The notes under the pieces are model-generated. The model saw only the letters and a program-made list of their open reading frames with translations. It had not been told where the DNA came from and searched no databases. This document shows positions 36,480 through 47,073 of a stretch of DNA of 64,000 nt, in pieces. Source of the DNA: Streptomyces olivoverticillatus. GTDB lineage: Bacteria; Actinomycetota; Actinomycetes; Streptomycetales; Streptomycetaceae. Position 1 is the stretch's first letter; the number at the start of each line of letters is the position of its first letter. The stretch is taken from positions 89,756 to 153,755 of the forward strand of contig NZ_JACHJH010000009.1 in NCBI RefSeq assembly GCF_014203555.1, in the 5' to 3' direction. Made by a program: the position numbers and the translations under genes.

Positions 36480-37313
36480 ATGGCAGGCTCGACCCCGTTC
36501 CGGAGGCGGCGCTCCCGGCAGCCCGAGCTGACCAGCGGGCAGGCCGAGGACGTCGCGCCGCAGGCGGGCGTCACACCCGGCGGTACGGCCGGTACGTACG
36601 TCGAGCGGGGCCGCACGGCCTCGCTCGCCGCCGCGGCCGCCCGGGGCGTGGGAGTGGCCGGTGCGACGGTCCGCAAGGGCAGCCGCGGGGCGCGGGCGGG
36701 GCTGGCCGTGATCGCCGACCGGATCATCGTCAACGCCCCGCGCATCCCGGTGCGCGACCTCGCGACGCTGCGCGCCCAGTTCCCGGGCCTCGGCCCGGAG
36801 GAGCTCGCGGACAAGCTGGTGGCCGGTGCCGCTTACGGCACCTCCACCATCGGCGCGGGTGTGGGCGCCGCGGCGATGCTGCCCGTACCGCCCGCGATGC
36901 CCGCCGAGCTGGCGGCCGAGATCGTCGGCGTCGCGGCGGTGGAGTTCAAACTGATCGCCGAGCTGCACGAGGTGTACGGCCTGCGGGCCCCCGGCACCGT
37001 CCGGCAGCGGGCGATGGCCTACCTCGGTGCCTGGGCCGACGAACGGGGCATCGACATCGCGTCCCCGCTGACGGTCAACGCCGCGCTCGGCGGCCAGCTC
37101 AGGCGCGAGCTGCGTCAGCAGGTCCTCAAGCGCACCTTCCGCAATCTGCCCAACCTCACGCCCTTCATGATCGGCGCGACCGTCGGTGCGGCGATGAACC
37201 GCCGTGACACCAAGCGGCTCGCCGCGAAGGTCCGCAAGGACCTGCGGGGCAAACAGGTGCCGTGGGCGGCTCTGCCACCCGAAGGACCGCCCCCACTGCA
37301 GGGCCTCGCCTAG
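36480..37313 (+). CDS. EcsC-like conserved protein
   Basis: 277-aa protein with a basic N-terminus and an Ala/Gly-rich, partly hydrophobic centre (about 115-165: GAAYGTSTIGAGVGAAAML then AAEIVGVAAVEFKLIAELHEVYGL). That block resembles the amphipathic core of EcsC-family proteins. The C-terminus is basic and has NLTPFMIGATVGAAMNRRDTK. No enzymatic motif. ATG 36480 lies 14 bp after DUF4193, with GGCAGGG upstream. Its TAG overlaps the convergent DUF3093 stop within CTAG. Confidence 0.7.
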   Translation: MAGSTPFRRRRSRQPELTSGQAEDVAPQAGVTPGGTAGTYVERGRTASLAAAAARGVGVAGATVRKGSRGARAGLAVIADRIIVNAPRIPVRDLATLRAQFPGLGPEELADKLVAGAAYGTSTIGAGVGAAAMLPVPPAMPAELAAEIVGVAAVEFKLIAELHEVYGLRAPGTVRQRAMAYLGAWADERGIDIASPLTVNAALGGQLRRELRQQVLKRTFRNLPNLTPFMIGATVGAAMNRRDTKRLAAKVRKDLRGKQVPWAALPPEGPPPLQGLA

Positions 37314-37744
37314 GCCGTGAGAGCGGCGGCCAGGCGCTCGGGATGGCGCGTGGAGAGGTAGACGTACGGTGTGGGGTCGGCCGGGTCCGTGACCTCGATC
37401 CGCACCGCCGTGGGTACATAGCCGCGCAGCAGCATGAAGGCGCGGGTGTCCGCCTTGTGCGTGCGCCAGGCGCGGGCCTCCTCCGCGTCCAGGACCTCCG
37501 GCGTCCCCAGCGCCTCGACGGGAATCCTCGCGTCGCCCGCCACGAGCGCGCCGCCCACCACCCGGATCCGCACGGAGCCGTAGGAGCTGACCGCCACTGT
37601 GGCCAGTGCGCCGCCGCCGATCAGGCCGCCCAGCATCGGCAGAGTGCCCAGCGGCAGCAGGATCAGCGCCAGGGCGACTCCGACGAGAACCGCGATGAAC
37701 CACCAGGAACGGGGCGCGGTCAGGCGTTCTTCGTAAGGCTGCAT
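37310..37744 (-). CDS. DUF3093 membrane protein
   Basis: 144-aa protein with two N-terminal helices (WWFIAVLVGVALALILLPLG and LPMLGGLIGGGALATVAVSSYG) followed by a soluble domain with the DUF3093 signature (ALVAGDARIPVEALG). Function unknown; it is a neighbour of dut and DUF4193 across Actinobacteria. ATG 37744 gives the usual MQPYEERL N-terminus. Divergent from the thioesterase gene with a 59-bp gap. Confidence 0.88.
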   Translation of the reverse strand: MQPYEERLTAPRSWWFIAVLVGVALALILLPLGTLPMLGGLIGGGALATVAVSSYGSVRIRVVGGALVAGDARIPVEALGTPEVLDAEEARAWRTHKADTRAFMLLRGYVPTAVRIEVTDPADPTPYVYLSTRHPERLAAALTA

Positions 37745-37789
37745 ACGCACAAGCTTGGCACGGGCGGGACCGGGTGCTGCCGTCGCAGG

Positions 37790-37795
37790 TAAGGT
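37790..37795 (+). promoter_or_regulatory. -10 element close to a GTG start
   Basis: TAAGGT fits TANNNT and ends 8 bp before GTG 37804, with no ribosome site between. Probably a leaderless or near-leaderless transcript. Confidence 0.5.
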
Positions 37796-37803
37796 CAGCC
37801 CCT

Positions 37804-38388
37804 GTGAGTGGACGAACGACAGCGCTGACACCGCCGGCGGACGCCGGGCCCCCGGTGCGGCACCCCGAAGCCCCCGCGCCCGGAGAGGTCATAGGGTCGC
37901 ATTACGAGTACTGCTTCGGCTGTGGCGGCGGAGTGCCGCACGGGCTGCACCTGCAGACGCGGGCGGGCGAAGGCGTGAGCGTCACCGCCGAGTTCCGGGT
38001 CAAGGAGGCCCACCAGGGAGCCCCCGGCCTCGCGCACGGCGGTGTGCTGGCCACGGCCCTGGACGAGACGCTGGGCGGGCTGGGCTGGCTGCTGCGGGTC
38101 ATCGCGGTGACGGGCCGGCTGGAGACCGACTTCCTGCGGCCGGTGCCGGTGGGCACCGTGCTGCACCTGGAGGCCGAGGCCGTCGCCGTGCACGGTCGCA
38201 AGATCTACTGCACGGCCACCGGCCGGATCGGCGGCCCCGAGGGGCCCGTCGCGGTGCACGCGGACGCCGTGTTCATCGAGGTCAAGATCGACCACTTCAT
38301 CGAGAACGGCCGCAAGGAAGAGATCCAGGCCGCCCTCTCCGACCCCGACCGGGTGAAGGTCGCACGGGCTTTCGAGGTGAATCCGTGA
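37804..38388 (+). CDS. PaaI-type hotdog-fold thioesterase
   Basis: 194-aa acyl-CoA thioesterase-like protein. The N-terminal YCFGCGGGVPHGLHLQ is a cysteine-bearing motif usual in this subgroup. The hotdog core follows, with QGAPGLAHGGVLATALDETLGGLGW carrying the HGG and catalytic Asp/Glu. Substrate unknown. GTG 37804 is chosen because TAAGGT is just upstream and the in-frame ATG at 37774 lies before that element. Likely reads through toward dut after 85 bp. Confidence 0.85.
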   Translation: MSGRTTALTPPADAGPPVRHPEAPAPGEVIGSHYEYCFGCGGGVPHGLHLQTRAGEGVSVTAEFRVKEAHQGAPGLAHGGVLATALDETLGGLGWLLRVIAVTGRLETDFLRPVPVGTVLHLEAEAVAVHGRKIYCTATGRIGGPEGPVAVHADAVFIEVKIDHFIENGRKEEIQAALSDPDRVKVARAFEVNP

Positions 38389-38473
38389 GCGCCCGGCGCG
38401 AGGCCCGCGGGCCGCAGACCACATGCGACGTGCGGATGCGCCGCGCGAGCGGAGAAACAAGCAGGAGGCAAGG

Positions 38474-38974
38474 GTGAGCCGTCAGCCGCTGGACGTACTG
38501 ATCCGCAGGGTCGACCCCGAGGTGCCCGTTCCCTCGTACGGGCACCCCGGCGACGCGGGCTGTGACCTGGTGACCACCGAAGCCGCCGAGCTCGCGCCCG
38601 GTGAGCGGATGGTGCTGCCCACCGGCATCTCGATCGCCCTGCCCGACGGGTACGCCGCCTTCGTCCACCCCCGCTCGGGCCTCGCCGCCCGGTGCGGGGT
38701 CTCCATGGTCAATGCCCCGGGGACCATCGATGCCGGGTACCGTGGAGAGATCAAGGTGATTGTGGTCAATCTGGACCCGCGCGAAAGCGTCCGGTTCGAA
38801 AGGTTCGACCGCATCGCCCAATTGGTCGTCCAGCAGGTCGAGAAGGTCCGCTTCCACGAGGTCGCGGAGCTTCCCGGCTCGGCACGGGCCGAAGGGGGCT
38901 TCGGGTCCACCGGTGGCCACGCTGCCGTGGGGAATGAATTCGCTTCGGTCGCCAGCGACCGGGAAGGACAGTGA
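38474..38974 (+). CDS. dut: dUTP diphosphatase
   Basis: Trimeric dUTPase of 166 aa that converts dUTP to dUMP. All five motifs are legible: DAGCDL, HPRSGLAARCGVSMVN, APGTIDAGYRGEI, RIAQLV and the flexible C-terminal RAEGGFGSTG. The C-terminal extension of about 20 residues is typical of Streptomyces. GTG 38474 has AGGAGG 5 bp upstream. The next gene starts after one base. Confidence 0.95.
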   Translation: MSRQPLDVLIRRVDPEVPVPSYGHPGDAGCDLVTTEAAELAPGERMVLPTGISIALPDGYAAFVHPRSGLAARCGVSMVNAPGTIDAGYRGEIKVIVVNLDPRESVRFERFDRIAQLVVQQVEKVRFHEVAELPGSARAEGGFGSTGGHAAVGNEFASVASDREGQ

Positions 38975-38975
38975 C

Positions 38976-39752
38976 GTGTTCGGTCGTCGCCGCAAGCGCA
39001 GCGAGGACGTCGTCGAGAATGTTGACCGTCTCGACGACGTGACCTCCGAGGAGTTGCCCGAGGGCGAGGAGTCCGCACCGGACACCGCGGACGCCGGCCG
39101 CGTCCGGCTGGAGCCGGGTCCGCGCCCCGACGGGCCGTGGGACGCCTCCGAGGTCCGGGAGCCGGCCGAGGGCCGGGTGGACCTGGGCGGGCTGTTCGTG
39201 CCGGGTGTCGAGGGCATGGAGCTGCGGGTCGAGGTCGCCGGGGACGCGATCGTCGCCGCGACCGTGGTGCTGCGCGACAGCGCCATCCAGCTGCAGGCCT
39301 TCGCGGCGCCCAAGCGCGAGGGCATCTGGTCCGAGGTGCGCGAGGAGATCGCGGGCGGCATCACCCAGCAGGGCGGTGTCGTCGACGAGGTCGAGGGCCC
39401 GCTGGGCTGGGAGCTGCGGGCCCAGGTGCCGGTGGCGCTGCCGGACGGCACCAACGGGGTGCAGCTGGTGCGCTTCGTCGGCTGTGACGGGCCGCGCTGG
39501 TTCCTGCGCGGTGTGATCTCCGGCCAGGGCGCGGTGCAGCCGCAGACCGCGGGGCTGCTGGAGCAGATCTTCCGGGACACCGTCGTCGTCCGCGGCGAGT
39601 CCCCGATGGCGCCGCGCGACCCGATCGTGCTGAAGCTGCCCGACGACGCCCAGATGGTCGCCGAGGGGCTCCAGCAGGAGGAGCAGGGTTCGCGCTTCGC
39701 GGGCGGCGTCGACCGCCTCCAGCGCGGCCCCGAGATCACCGAGGTGCGCTGA
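38976..39752 (+). CDS. DUF3710 protein
   Basis: 258-aa protein, conserved immediately after dut in Actinobacteria (Rv2696c in M. tuberculosis). An acidic, disordered N-terminus (residues 1-55) precedes the DUF3710 domain (VDLGGLFVPGVEGMELRVEV to about residue 225). No enzymatic motif. GTG 38976 has GGAAGGA and follows the dut TGA by one base, so translation is coupled. In most relatives the OB-fold gene comes next; here it is 20.7 kb away. Confidence 0.9.
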   Translation: MFGRRRKRSEDVVENVDRLDDVTSEELPEGEESAPDTADAGRVRLEPGPRPDGPWDASEVREPAEGRVDLGGLFVPGVEGMELRVEVAGDAIVAATVVLRDSAIQLQAFAAPKREGIWSEVREEIAGGITQQGGVVDEVEGPLGWELRAQVPVALPDGTNGVQLVRFVGCDGPRWFLRGVISGQGAVQPQTAGLLEQIFRDTVVVRGESPMAPRDPIVLKLPDDAQMVAEGLQQEEQGSRFAGGVDRLQRGPEITEVR

Positions 39753-39758
39753 CGCAGA

Positions 39759-39786
39759 CGGCCGCTCGGTGACCTCCGAGCGGCCG
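39759..39786 (+). terminator. terminator 1 after DUF3710
   Basis: CGGCCGCTCGG and CCGAGCGGCCG form an 11-bp perfect stem with loop TGACCT. Confidence 0.85.
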
Positions 39787-39799
39787 GAATCGAGTGTTT

Positions 39800-39838
39800 C
39801 GCTGGGCCGGAATCCGCATCGCGGGTTCCGGCCCAGCG
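39800..39838 (+). terminator. terminator 2 after DUF3710
   Basis: CGCTGGGCCGGAATCCGC and GCGGGTTCCGGCCCAGCG pair over 18 positions with one mismatch and an ATC loop. A tandem terminator with the preceding hairpin. Confidence 0.85.
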
Positions 39839-39875
39839 GTGTTTCCGCAGGTCCGGGGCCGATGCGTATGAATTC

Positions 39876-39909
39876 CGTCAAGGGGGCGCTAATGGCCGTA
39901 AGGGAGGCG
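39876..39909. promoter_or_regulatory. paired direct repeat upstream of the kdp operon
   Basis: CGTCAAGGGGGCG (39876-39888) recurs as CGTAAGGGAGGCG (39897-39909), 10 of 13 identical and 21 bp apart, two helical turns. A candidate binding site for KdpE or another activator. CCTCTAGAGG (39945-39954) is a further palindrome nearer the start. Confidence 0.35.
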
Positions 39910-39986
39910 TCAACGCGAGCCGTACCGGCCGGTAACGGATGTTTCCTCTAGAGGTCCGTTCTTCCGAACCTCTCTAGGAGCACACG

Positions 39987-40070
39987 ATGGCCGACGTGGC
40001 CTTCGTCGTCACCACAATCGCGGTCTTCGCGCTGGTGGCTCTCGTCGCCAAGGGGGTGACGAAGCTGTGA
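39987..40070 (+). CDS. 27-aa membrane microprotein at the head of the kdp operon
   Basis: A 27-codon gene too short for routine calling. ATG 39987 is preceded by TAGGAG at 7 bp. The product begins MADVAFVVTTIAVFALVALV and ends in a basic tail (AKGVTKL), a single helix. Its TGA overlaps the GTG of kdpF as GTGA, giving strict translational coupling. It is not KdpF itself, which follows, though size and topology are alike. A role as a small Kdp accessory or assembly peptide is inference. Confidence 0.7.
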   Translation: MADVAFVVTTIAVFALVALVAKGVTKL

Positions 40071-40156
40071 CCGCCGAGAACATCGTCGGCCTCGTCGTGG
40101 CCGTCGCCCTGCTGGGCTACCTGATCCTCGCCCTCGTTTTCCCGGAGAGGTTCTGA
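40067..40156 (+). CDS. kdpF: KdpF, small subunit of the K+-transporting ATPase
   Basis: 29-aa single-helix subunit that stabilises the KdpFABC complex. The sequence starts VTAENIVGLVVAVALL and ends in PERF, as usual for streptomycete KdpF. GTG 40067 overlaps the previous stop; kdpA follows after 8 bp. Confidence 0.9.
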   Translation: MTAENIVGLVVAVALLGYLILALVFPERF

Positions 40157-40164
40157 GCACAGAC

Positions 40165-41852
40165 ATGAGTCCCGTCCTCTCCGGAATCCTTCAGCTCACC
40201 GCGCTCATTGCGGCGCTGGCCCTGGTCTACCGCCCGCTCGGCGACTACATGGCCCGGGTCTACAGCTCCGAGAAGCACCTGCGGCCCGAGAAGTGGATCT
40301 ACCGCCTGATAGGCGCCGACCCCGACGCCGAGATGCGCTGGCCCGCCTATCTGCGCGGCATCCTCGCCTTCTCGCTGGTGGGCGTCCTCTTCCTGTACCT
40401 GCTCCAGCGGATGCAGGGCGTGCTGCCCTCGTCGCTCTCGCTCGGCTTCACCGCGATCAGCCCGGACCAGGCGTTCAACACCGCCGCCTCGTTCGTGGCC
40501 AACACCAACTGGCAGTCGTACTCCGGCGAGCAGGCCATGGGCCACGCCGTGCAGACCCTCGGCCTCGCGGTGCAGAACTTCGTCTCCGCCGCCGTCGGCA
40601 TGGCCGTCGCCATCGCCCTCGTACGGGGCTTCGCCCGCTCCCGCTCCGGCGAGCTGGGCAACTTCTGGGCCGACCTGGTGCGCGGCACGATCCGCATCCT
40701 GATCCCGGTCTCGGTCGTCGCCGCGGTGGTCCTCGTCGCCTGCGGTGCCATCCAGAACTTCGCGGGCATCCACGACATCGGCCAGCTGACCGGCGGCACC
40801 CAGCAGGTCAACGGCGGCGCCGTGGCCTCGCAGGAGGCCATCAAGGAACTCGGCACCAACGGCGGCGGCTACTTCAACGCCAACTCCGCCCACCCCTTCG
40901 AGAACCCGAACGCCTTCACCAACCTCTTCGAGATCTTCCTGATCCTCGTCATCCCGTTCGCGCTCACCCGCACGTTCGGCAAGCTGGTCGGCAACGTCAA
41001 GCAGGGCTACGCGATCCTGGCCGCCATGGGCGTGATCTGGATCGGCTTCACCGCGCTGATGATGTGGACCGAGTACGCCCACCACGGTGCCGCGCTCCAG
41101 GCGGCCGGCGGTGCGATGGAGGGCAAGGAGCAGCGCTTCGGCGTCGGCGCGTCCGCGATCTTCGGGACGGCGACCACCCTCACCTCCACCGGCGCGGTGG
41201 ACTCCTTCCACTCCTCCTTCACCGGCCTCGGCGGCGGCCTCACCCTGCTGAGCATGATGCTCGGCGAGATCGCGCCCGGCGGCGTCGGGTCCGGCCTCTA
41301 CGGCATGCTCGTGATGGCCGTCATCGCGGTCTTCATCGCGGGCCTGATGGTCGGCCGTACGCCCGAGTACCTCGGCAAGAAGATCGGCACCCGCGAGATC
41401 AAGCTCGCCGCGTGCTACATCCTCATCACCCCGACCCTGGTCCTGGGCTTCACCGCTCTGTCCATGGCGATGTCCACGCCGCCGCACTCGATCCTCAACG
41501 GCGCGGCCGACTCGGTGCACAACAGCGGGGCCCACGGCTTCTCCGAGGTCCTCTACGCCTTCACCTCCGGCGCCAACAACAACGGCTCCGCCTTCGCCGG
41601 CCTCAACGCCAACACCCAGTGGTACAACACCACGATCGGCCTCGCCATGCTGCTCGGCCGCTTCCTGCCGATGGTCTTCGTGCTGGCGCTCGCGGGCTCG
41701 CTCGCCGAGCAGACGCCCGTCCCCGAGACCGCGGGCACCCTGCGCACCGAGAAGCCGCTCTTCGCGGGCCTCCTGGTCGGCGCGATCATCATCATCACCG
41801 GCTTGACCTACTTCCCGGCCCTGGCCCTTGGCCCGATGGCGGAGGGACTTTC

Positions 41853-41856
<4 letters not shown>
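40165..41856 (+). CDS. kdpA: KdpA, K+-translocating subunit
   Basis: 563-aa channel-like subunit of the high-affinity K+ ATPase with about ten helices. Selectivity-filter regions are clear: FVANTNWQSYSGEQAMG, GTNGGGYFNANSAHPFENP, FGTATTLTSTGAVDS and TSGANNNGSAFAGL. It takes K+ from outside and hands it to KdpB. ATG 40165; a GAGAGG lies about 14 bp upstream. Its last bases overlap the kdpB start (ATGA). Confidence 0.96.
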
Positions 41857-43961
<2,105 letters not shown>

Positions 43962-43968
43962 CGTCACC

Positions 43969-44616
43969 ATGAACAACTCCGTACGCAGCACGGCCCGCCT
44001 GGTGGTGGCGGGGCTCCGCGCCCTGATCGCCCTCACGCTGGTCTGCGGGGTGATCTACCCGCTGGTCGTCACGGGCATCGCCCAGGCCGCCTTCCACGAC
44101 AAGGCCAACGGCTCGGAGATCAAGGCCGACGGCAAGTCCGTGGGCTCCGAGCGGCTCGGCCAGACCTACGTCCTCGACAAGAAGGACAAGGACGGCAACC
44201 CGCTGCCGGACCCGAAGTTCTTCCAGCCGCGCCCCTCGGCGGCCGGCCCCAACACCGAGAACACCCAGTACCACTTGCTGGTCTCCGGCGCCTCCAACCT
44301 GGCCGCCGACAGCAAGGTGCTGCTCACCGGCGTCCAGCAGCGCCGCGCCGACGTCGCCGCGTTCAACGGCGTCTCCCCGGCAGCGGTCCCGGTGGACGCG
44401 CTCACCGCGTCGGCCTCGGGCGTCGACCCGGACATCTCGCCGGAGTACGCACGGCTCCAGGCGGACCGGGTGGCCAAGGCCAACCACCTCGACGCCGAGA
44501 AGGTCCGCAAGCTGGTCGAGGACCACGTCGACGGCCGCATCCTCGGCTTCATGGGCGAGGAGCGCGTCAACGTCCTCAAGCTCAACATCGCGCTGCGGGA
44601 GCTCGCCAAGGCGTAG
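43969..44616 (+). CDS. kdpC: KdpC, accessory subunit
   Basis: 215-aa subunit with one N-terminal helix (GLRALIALTLVCGVIYPLVVTGIAQ) and a soluble domain with the family motifs GSERLGQTYV, FFQPRPSA and PVDALTASASGVDPDISP. It raises ATP affinity of KdpB. It starts 7 bp after kdpB. The operon ends at the hairpin at 44636; kdpDE are not adjacent but lie 12.4 kb downstream. Confidence 0.95.
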   Translation: MNNSVRSTARLVVAGLRALIALTLVCGVIYPLVVTGIAQAAFHDKANGSEIKADGKSVGSERLGQTYVLDKKDKDGNPLPDPKFFQPRPSAAGPNTENTQYHLLVSGASNLAADSKVLLTGVQQRRADVAAFNGVSPAAVPVDALTASASGVDPDISPEYARLQADRVAKANHLDAEKVRKLVEDHVDGRILGFMGEERVNVLKLNIALRELAKA

Positions 44617-44635
44617 GACGGCATGAACGATTCCG

Positions 44636-44677
44636 GCGCCCGGCTCCTCAGCGATCCGCTGACGAGGAGCCGGGCGC
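44636..44677 (+). terminator. terminator of the kdpFABC operon
   Basis: GCGCCCGGCTCCTC pairs perfectly with GAGGAGCCGGGCGC over 14 bp. The 14-base loop itself can form AGCG/CGCT. Confidence 0.88.
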
Positions 44678-44873
44678 TGGTGCGTCGGGCGCCGCGGATG
44701 TTTGTATCCGGTGGGTATCAGGGAGCGCTTGATTGCCCATCGAATGCTCGACCGAGTGTGTGACGCGGTCGCCGTGCCGGGTGTCTGCCGTATCGTTCCT
44801 TTGCAGGTCGCCGACTGCGGGCGCAGCCGGGACCGCCGTCTCACACGACCGTCCGAACAGGAGCGATCCGCCC

Positions 44874-45614
44874 GTGTCCTCGTCCGCCCCGGCTCCGGGC
44901 TCTCAGCGCCCCGTTCGCGTGCTGCTGGTGGAAGACGACGACCTGATGCGCCGGTCCTTCACCGTCGCCCTGGAGCGCTACGGCTACGAGATGAAGGCCG
45001 CGGCCGACGGTCTCACGGGACTCGAGCTCTTCCGGGACGAGGAGTTCGACCTGCTGATCCTGGACGTGATGCTGCCCGGTCTGGACGGCATCGGCCTGTG
45101 CCGCAGGGTCCGGGAGACCAGCTTGGTACCCGTCCTGATGATGTCCGCCCGCGGCGACGGGCTCGATGTCGTCGCCGGCCTGGAGGCCGGAGCGGACGAC
45201 TACGTGGTCAAGCCCGTGGACACGTACGTGCTCGTGGCCCGCATCCGCTCGCTGCTGCGGCGGGCGACCTACGCGGCCGCACCGGGACCCGAGCGCGCCG
45301 CAGACGAGGCGCTGCCGCCGGCCGCGGGGGAGCTGCTGGTCTTCGGGGACCTGGCCATCGACACCGGCGGCATGGAGGTGTCCGTCTCCGGAAGCCCGGT
45401 GGCGCTGACCCCGACCGAGCTGAAGCTGCTGCTGGAGTTCGCCGCCCACCCGGGCATCGTGCTGGAGCGGCACACCCTGCTGCGCAACGTCTGGGAGTAC
45501 GGCTGGGACGGCGACAGCCGGGTCGTGGACCTGTGTGTGCAGCGGCTGCGCAGGAAGGTGGGCCGGGACCGGATCGAGACGGTCCGAGGCTTCGGCTACA
45601 AGCTCAGGCGCTGA
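44874..45614 (+). CDS. OmpR-type response regulator (CseB-like)
   Basis: 246-aa regulator. Receiver with D21-D22, phospho-acceptor D64 in LLILDVMLP and GADDYVVKPVDTYVL (an unusual KPVD instead of KPF). The winged HTH occupies about 150-244 (LTPTELKLLLEFAAHPGIVLERHTLL). Best resemblance is to CseB/AfsQ1-type regulators. GTG 44874 has AGGAG 10 bp upstream. The kinase follows after 4 bp. The likely target is the MacB-type transporter downstream, whose promoter carries three evenly spaced repeats. Confidence 0.88.
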   Translation: MSSSAPAPGSQRPVRVLLVEDDDLMRRSFTVALERYGYEMKAAADGLTGLELFRDEEFDLLILDVMLPGLDGIGLCRRVRETSLVPVLMMSARGDGLDVVAGLEAGADDYVVKPVDTYVLVARIRSLLRRATYAAAPGPERAADEALPPAAGELLVFGDLAIDTGGMEVSVSGSPVALTPTELKLLLEFAAHPGIVLERHTLLRNVWEYGWDGDSRVVDLCVQRLRRKVGRDRIETVRGFGYKLRR

Positions 45615-45618
45615 GCCG

Positions 45619-46866
45619 GTGCGCCCGTTCCACCGGCTGCGGCCGGCCCGCGCATCCCTGCGCTGGAAGATCGCCGCGCTGGCCGCGGCCACAGCGTGCC
45701 TGGTGGCGATCGCGGTGGGCGTGCTGGTGCACCTGTGGACCGCGCAGGACATCCGCGACCGGGCCGAACAGCAGGCATTCAACAGCGTGTACTCGGCCAT
45801 GGACGTCTACCGGCGCACCGGAACCCTGACGGACGGTGCCGAGCTCGATCCGGCCGAACTGCCCGCCGCCCTGCGCCACCCGGCCGACGGCGACCGGCAC
45901 ACGGCCTACGACGGGCGCGTCGAGGGGAATCTGGGGCCGAGCGTCTGGGCCGCCCAGCGGACCGGCGGCCCGGACAGCCGGGTGCTGGCCGTCCGCGTCA
46001 ACATGAGCCCGGAGCTCTACGGGCTGCGCCGGCTCGACGGGAGCATGGTGGTGGCCTCGCTGGTCGCGCTCGCGGCGGCCGTGCCCCTGGCGGCCTACGG
46101 TGCCGGGTTGCTCGCCCGCAGGCTGCGACGGGTCTCCGAGACCGCGGGCCGGATCTCCGCCGGTGACCTGGATGCCCGGACCGGGCCCACCAAGGGGCAC
46201 GACGAGGTGGCCGACATCGCCGCCACCGTCGACCTCATGGCCGACAGCCTCGGCCGACGGCTGCGCACCGAGCGCCAGTTCACCGCGGACGTGGCTCACG
46301 AGCTGCGCACCCCCGTCGGCGGTCTGCTGGCCGCCGCCGACCTGCTGCCGCCCGGAGAGACGGAGGATCTGCTCCGGGCCCGGGTGCGCGATCTGCGCGG
46401 CCTGGTCGAGGACCTGCTGGAGATCTCCCGGCTGGACGCGGGCGCCGAACAGCCGGTCCGAGCCCGGGTGCCGCTCGGCGCGGTCGTCTCCGAGGCCGTG
46501 GCGCGCACCGGCTACGACGCCGAGGTCACCGTCGCGGACGATGACACGACCGTGGAGACCGACCCGCGCCGCCTCGAACGGATCGTCGGCAACCTCGTCG
46601 TCAACGCCCACCGGCACGGGGACACCCCGGTGCAGGTCACCGTCGAGGGCCGTACGGTCGTCGTACGCGACCATGGCCCCGGCTTCCCCCCTGACCTGCT
46701 GCTCCATGGCCCGCGCCGCTTCCACACAGGCGCGGCGGAGCGCGGCTCGGGTCACGGCCTGGGCCTGACCATCGCCCTGGGACAGGCCCGGCTTCTCGGC
46801 GCCGAGCTGCGCCTGGACAACGCCCCGGACGGCGGCGCCGTCGCCACCCTGCGCCTGCCGGCCTGA
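45619..46866 (+). CDS. sensor histidine kinase, partner of the preceding regulator
   Basis: 415-aa kinase. TM1 at about 15-37 (IAALAAATACLVAIAVGVLVHL), an extracytoplasmic domain of about 95 residues, TM2 at about 140-160, HAMP (RRVSETAGRISAGDLDARTG), phospho-acceptor histidine in DVAHELRTPVGG, and HATPase with RHGDTPVQ and HGLGLTIALGQA. GTG 45619 starts 4 bp after the regulator. The signal is unknown; pairing with a MacB/FtsX exporter suggests cell-envelope or antibiotic stress. A 30-bp tandem repeat begins at its stop codon. Confidence 0.88.
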   Translation: MRPFHRLRPARASLRWKIAALAAATACLVAIAVGVLVHLWTAQDIRDRAEQQAFNSVYSAMDVYRRTGTLTDGAELDPAELPAALRHPADGDRHTAYDGRVEGNLGPSVWAAQRTGGPDSRVLAVRVNMSPELYGLRRLDGSMVVASLVALAAAVPLAAYGAGLLARRLRRVSETAGRISAGDLDARTGPTKGHDEVADIAATVDLMADSLGRRLRTERQFTADVAHELRTPVGGLLAAADLLPPGETEDLLRARVRDLRGLVEDLLEISRLDAGAEQPVRARVPLGAVVSEAVARTGYDAEVTVADDDTTVETDPRRLERIVGNLVVNAHRHGDTPVQVTVEGRTVVVRDHGPGFPPDLLLHGPRRFHTGAAERGSGHGLGLTIALGQARLLGAELRLDNAPDGGAVATLRLPA

Positions 46867-46966
46867 CGCTCGGCCTCTGCGGACCCGTCGGCCTGAGGCC
46901 CGGCCTCTGCAGCCCCGTCGGCCTGACGCCGGCCCCCACAGCCCCGCCGGCCTGACGCCCGTACAG
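46861..46966. repeat. 30-bp imperfect tandem repeat
   Basis: Units of 30, 30 and 29 bp start GCCTGACGC or GCCTGAGGC at 46861, 46891 and 46921, plus a partial fourth at 46950. Each holds CGGCCTCTGC-like and CCCCGTCG-like blocks. The first unit contains the kinase stop codon. Confidence 0.8.
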
Positions 46967-46970
46967 ACCT

Positions 46971-47020
46971 GATACGAAGCGGCGCCGATGCTGATACGCG
47001 GCCGTCCAGGCCCCGATACG
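46971..47020 (+). promoter_or_regulatory. three GATACG direct repeats, 22-bp spaced
   Basis: GATACG occurs at 46971, 46993 and 47015, each exactly 22 bp apart (two helical turns); the first two are within CTGATACG. The third overlaps TACGTT, a TANNNT -10 element. Probably the binding array of the neighbouring response regulator at the transporter promoter. Confidence 0.6.
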
Positions 47021-47073
47021 TTCCCCGGTCACCCTTCGGAGTGCATCCTTGCGCACCCGAAGAGGAGTTCCTC

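Noticed and set aside
40067..40156. KdpF as the first gene of the kdp operon
   Set aside because: A coupled 27-codon gene with a better ribosome site precedes it, so kdpF is second.
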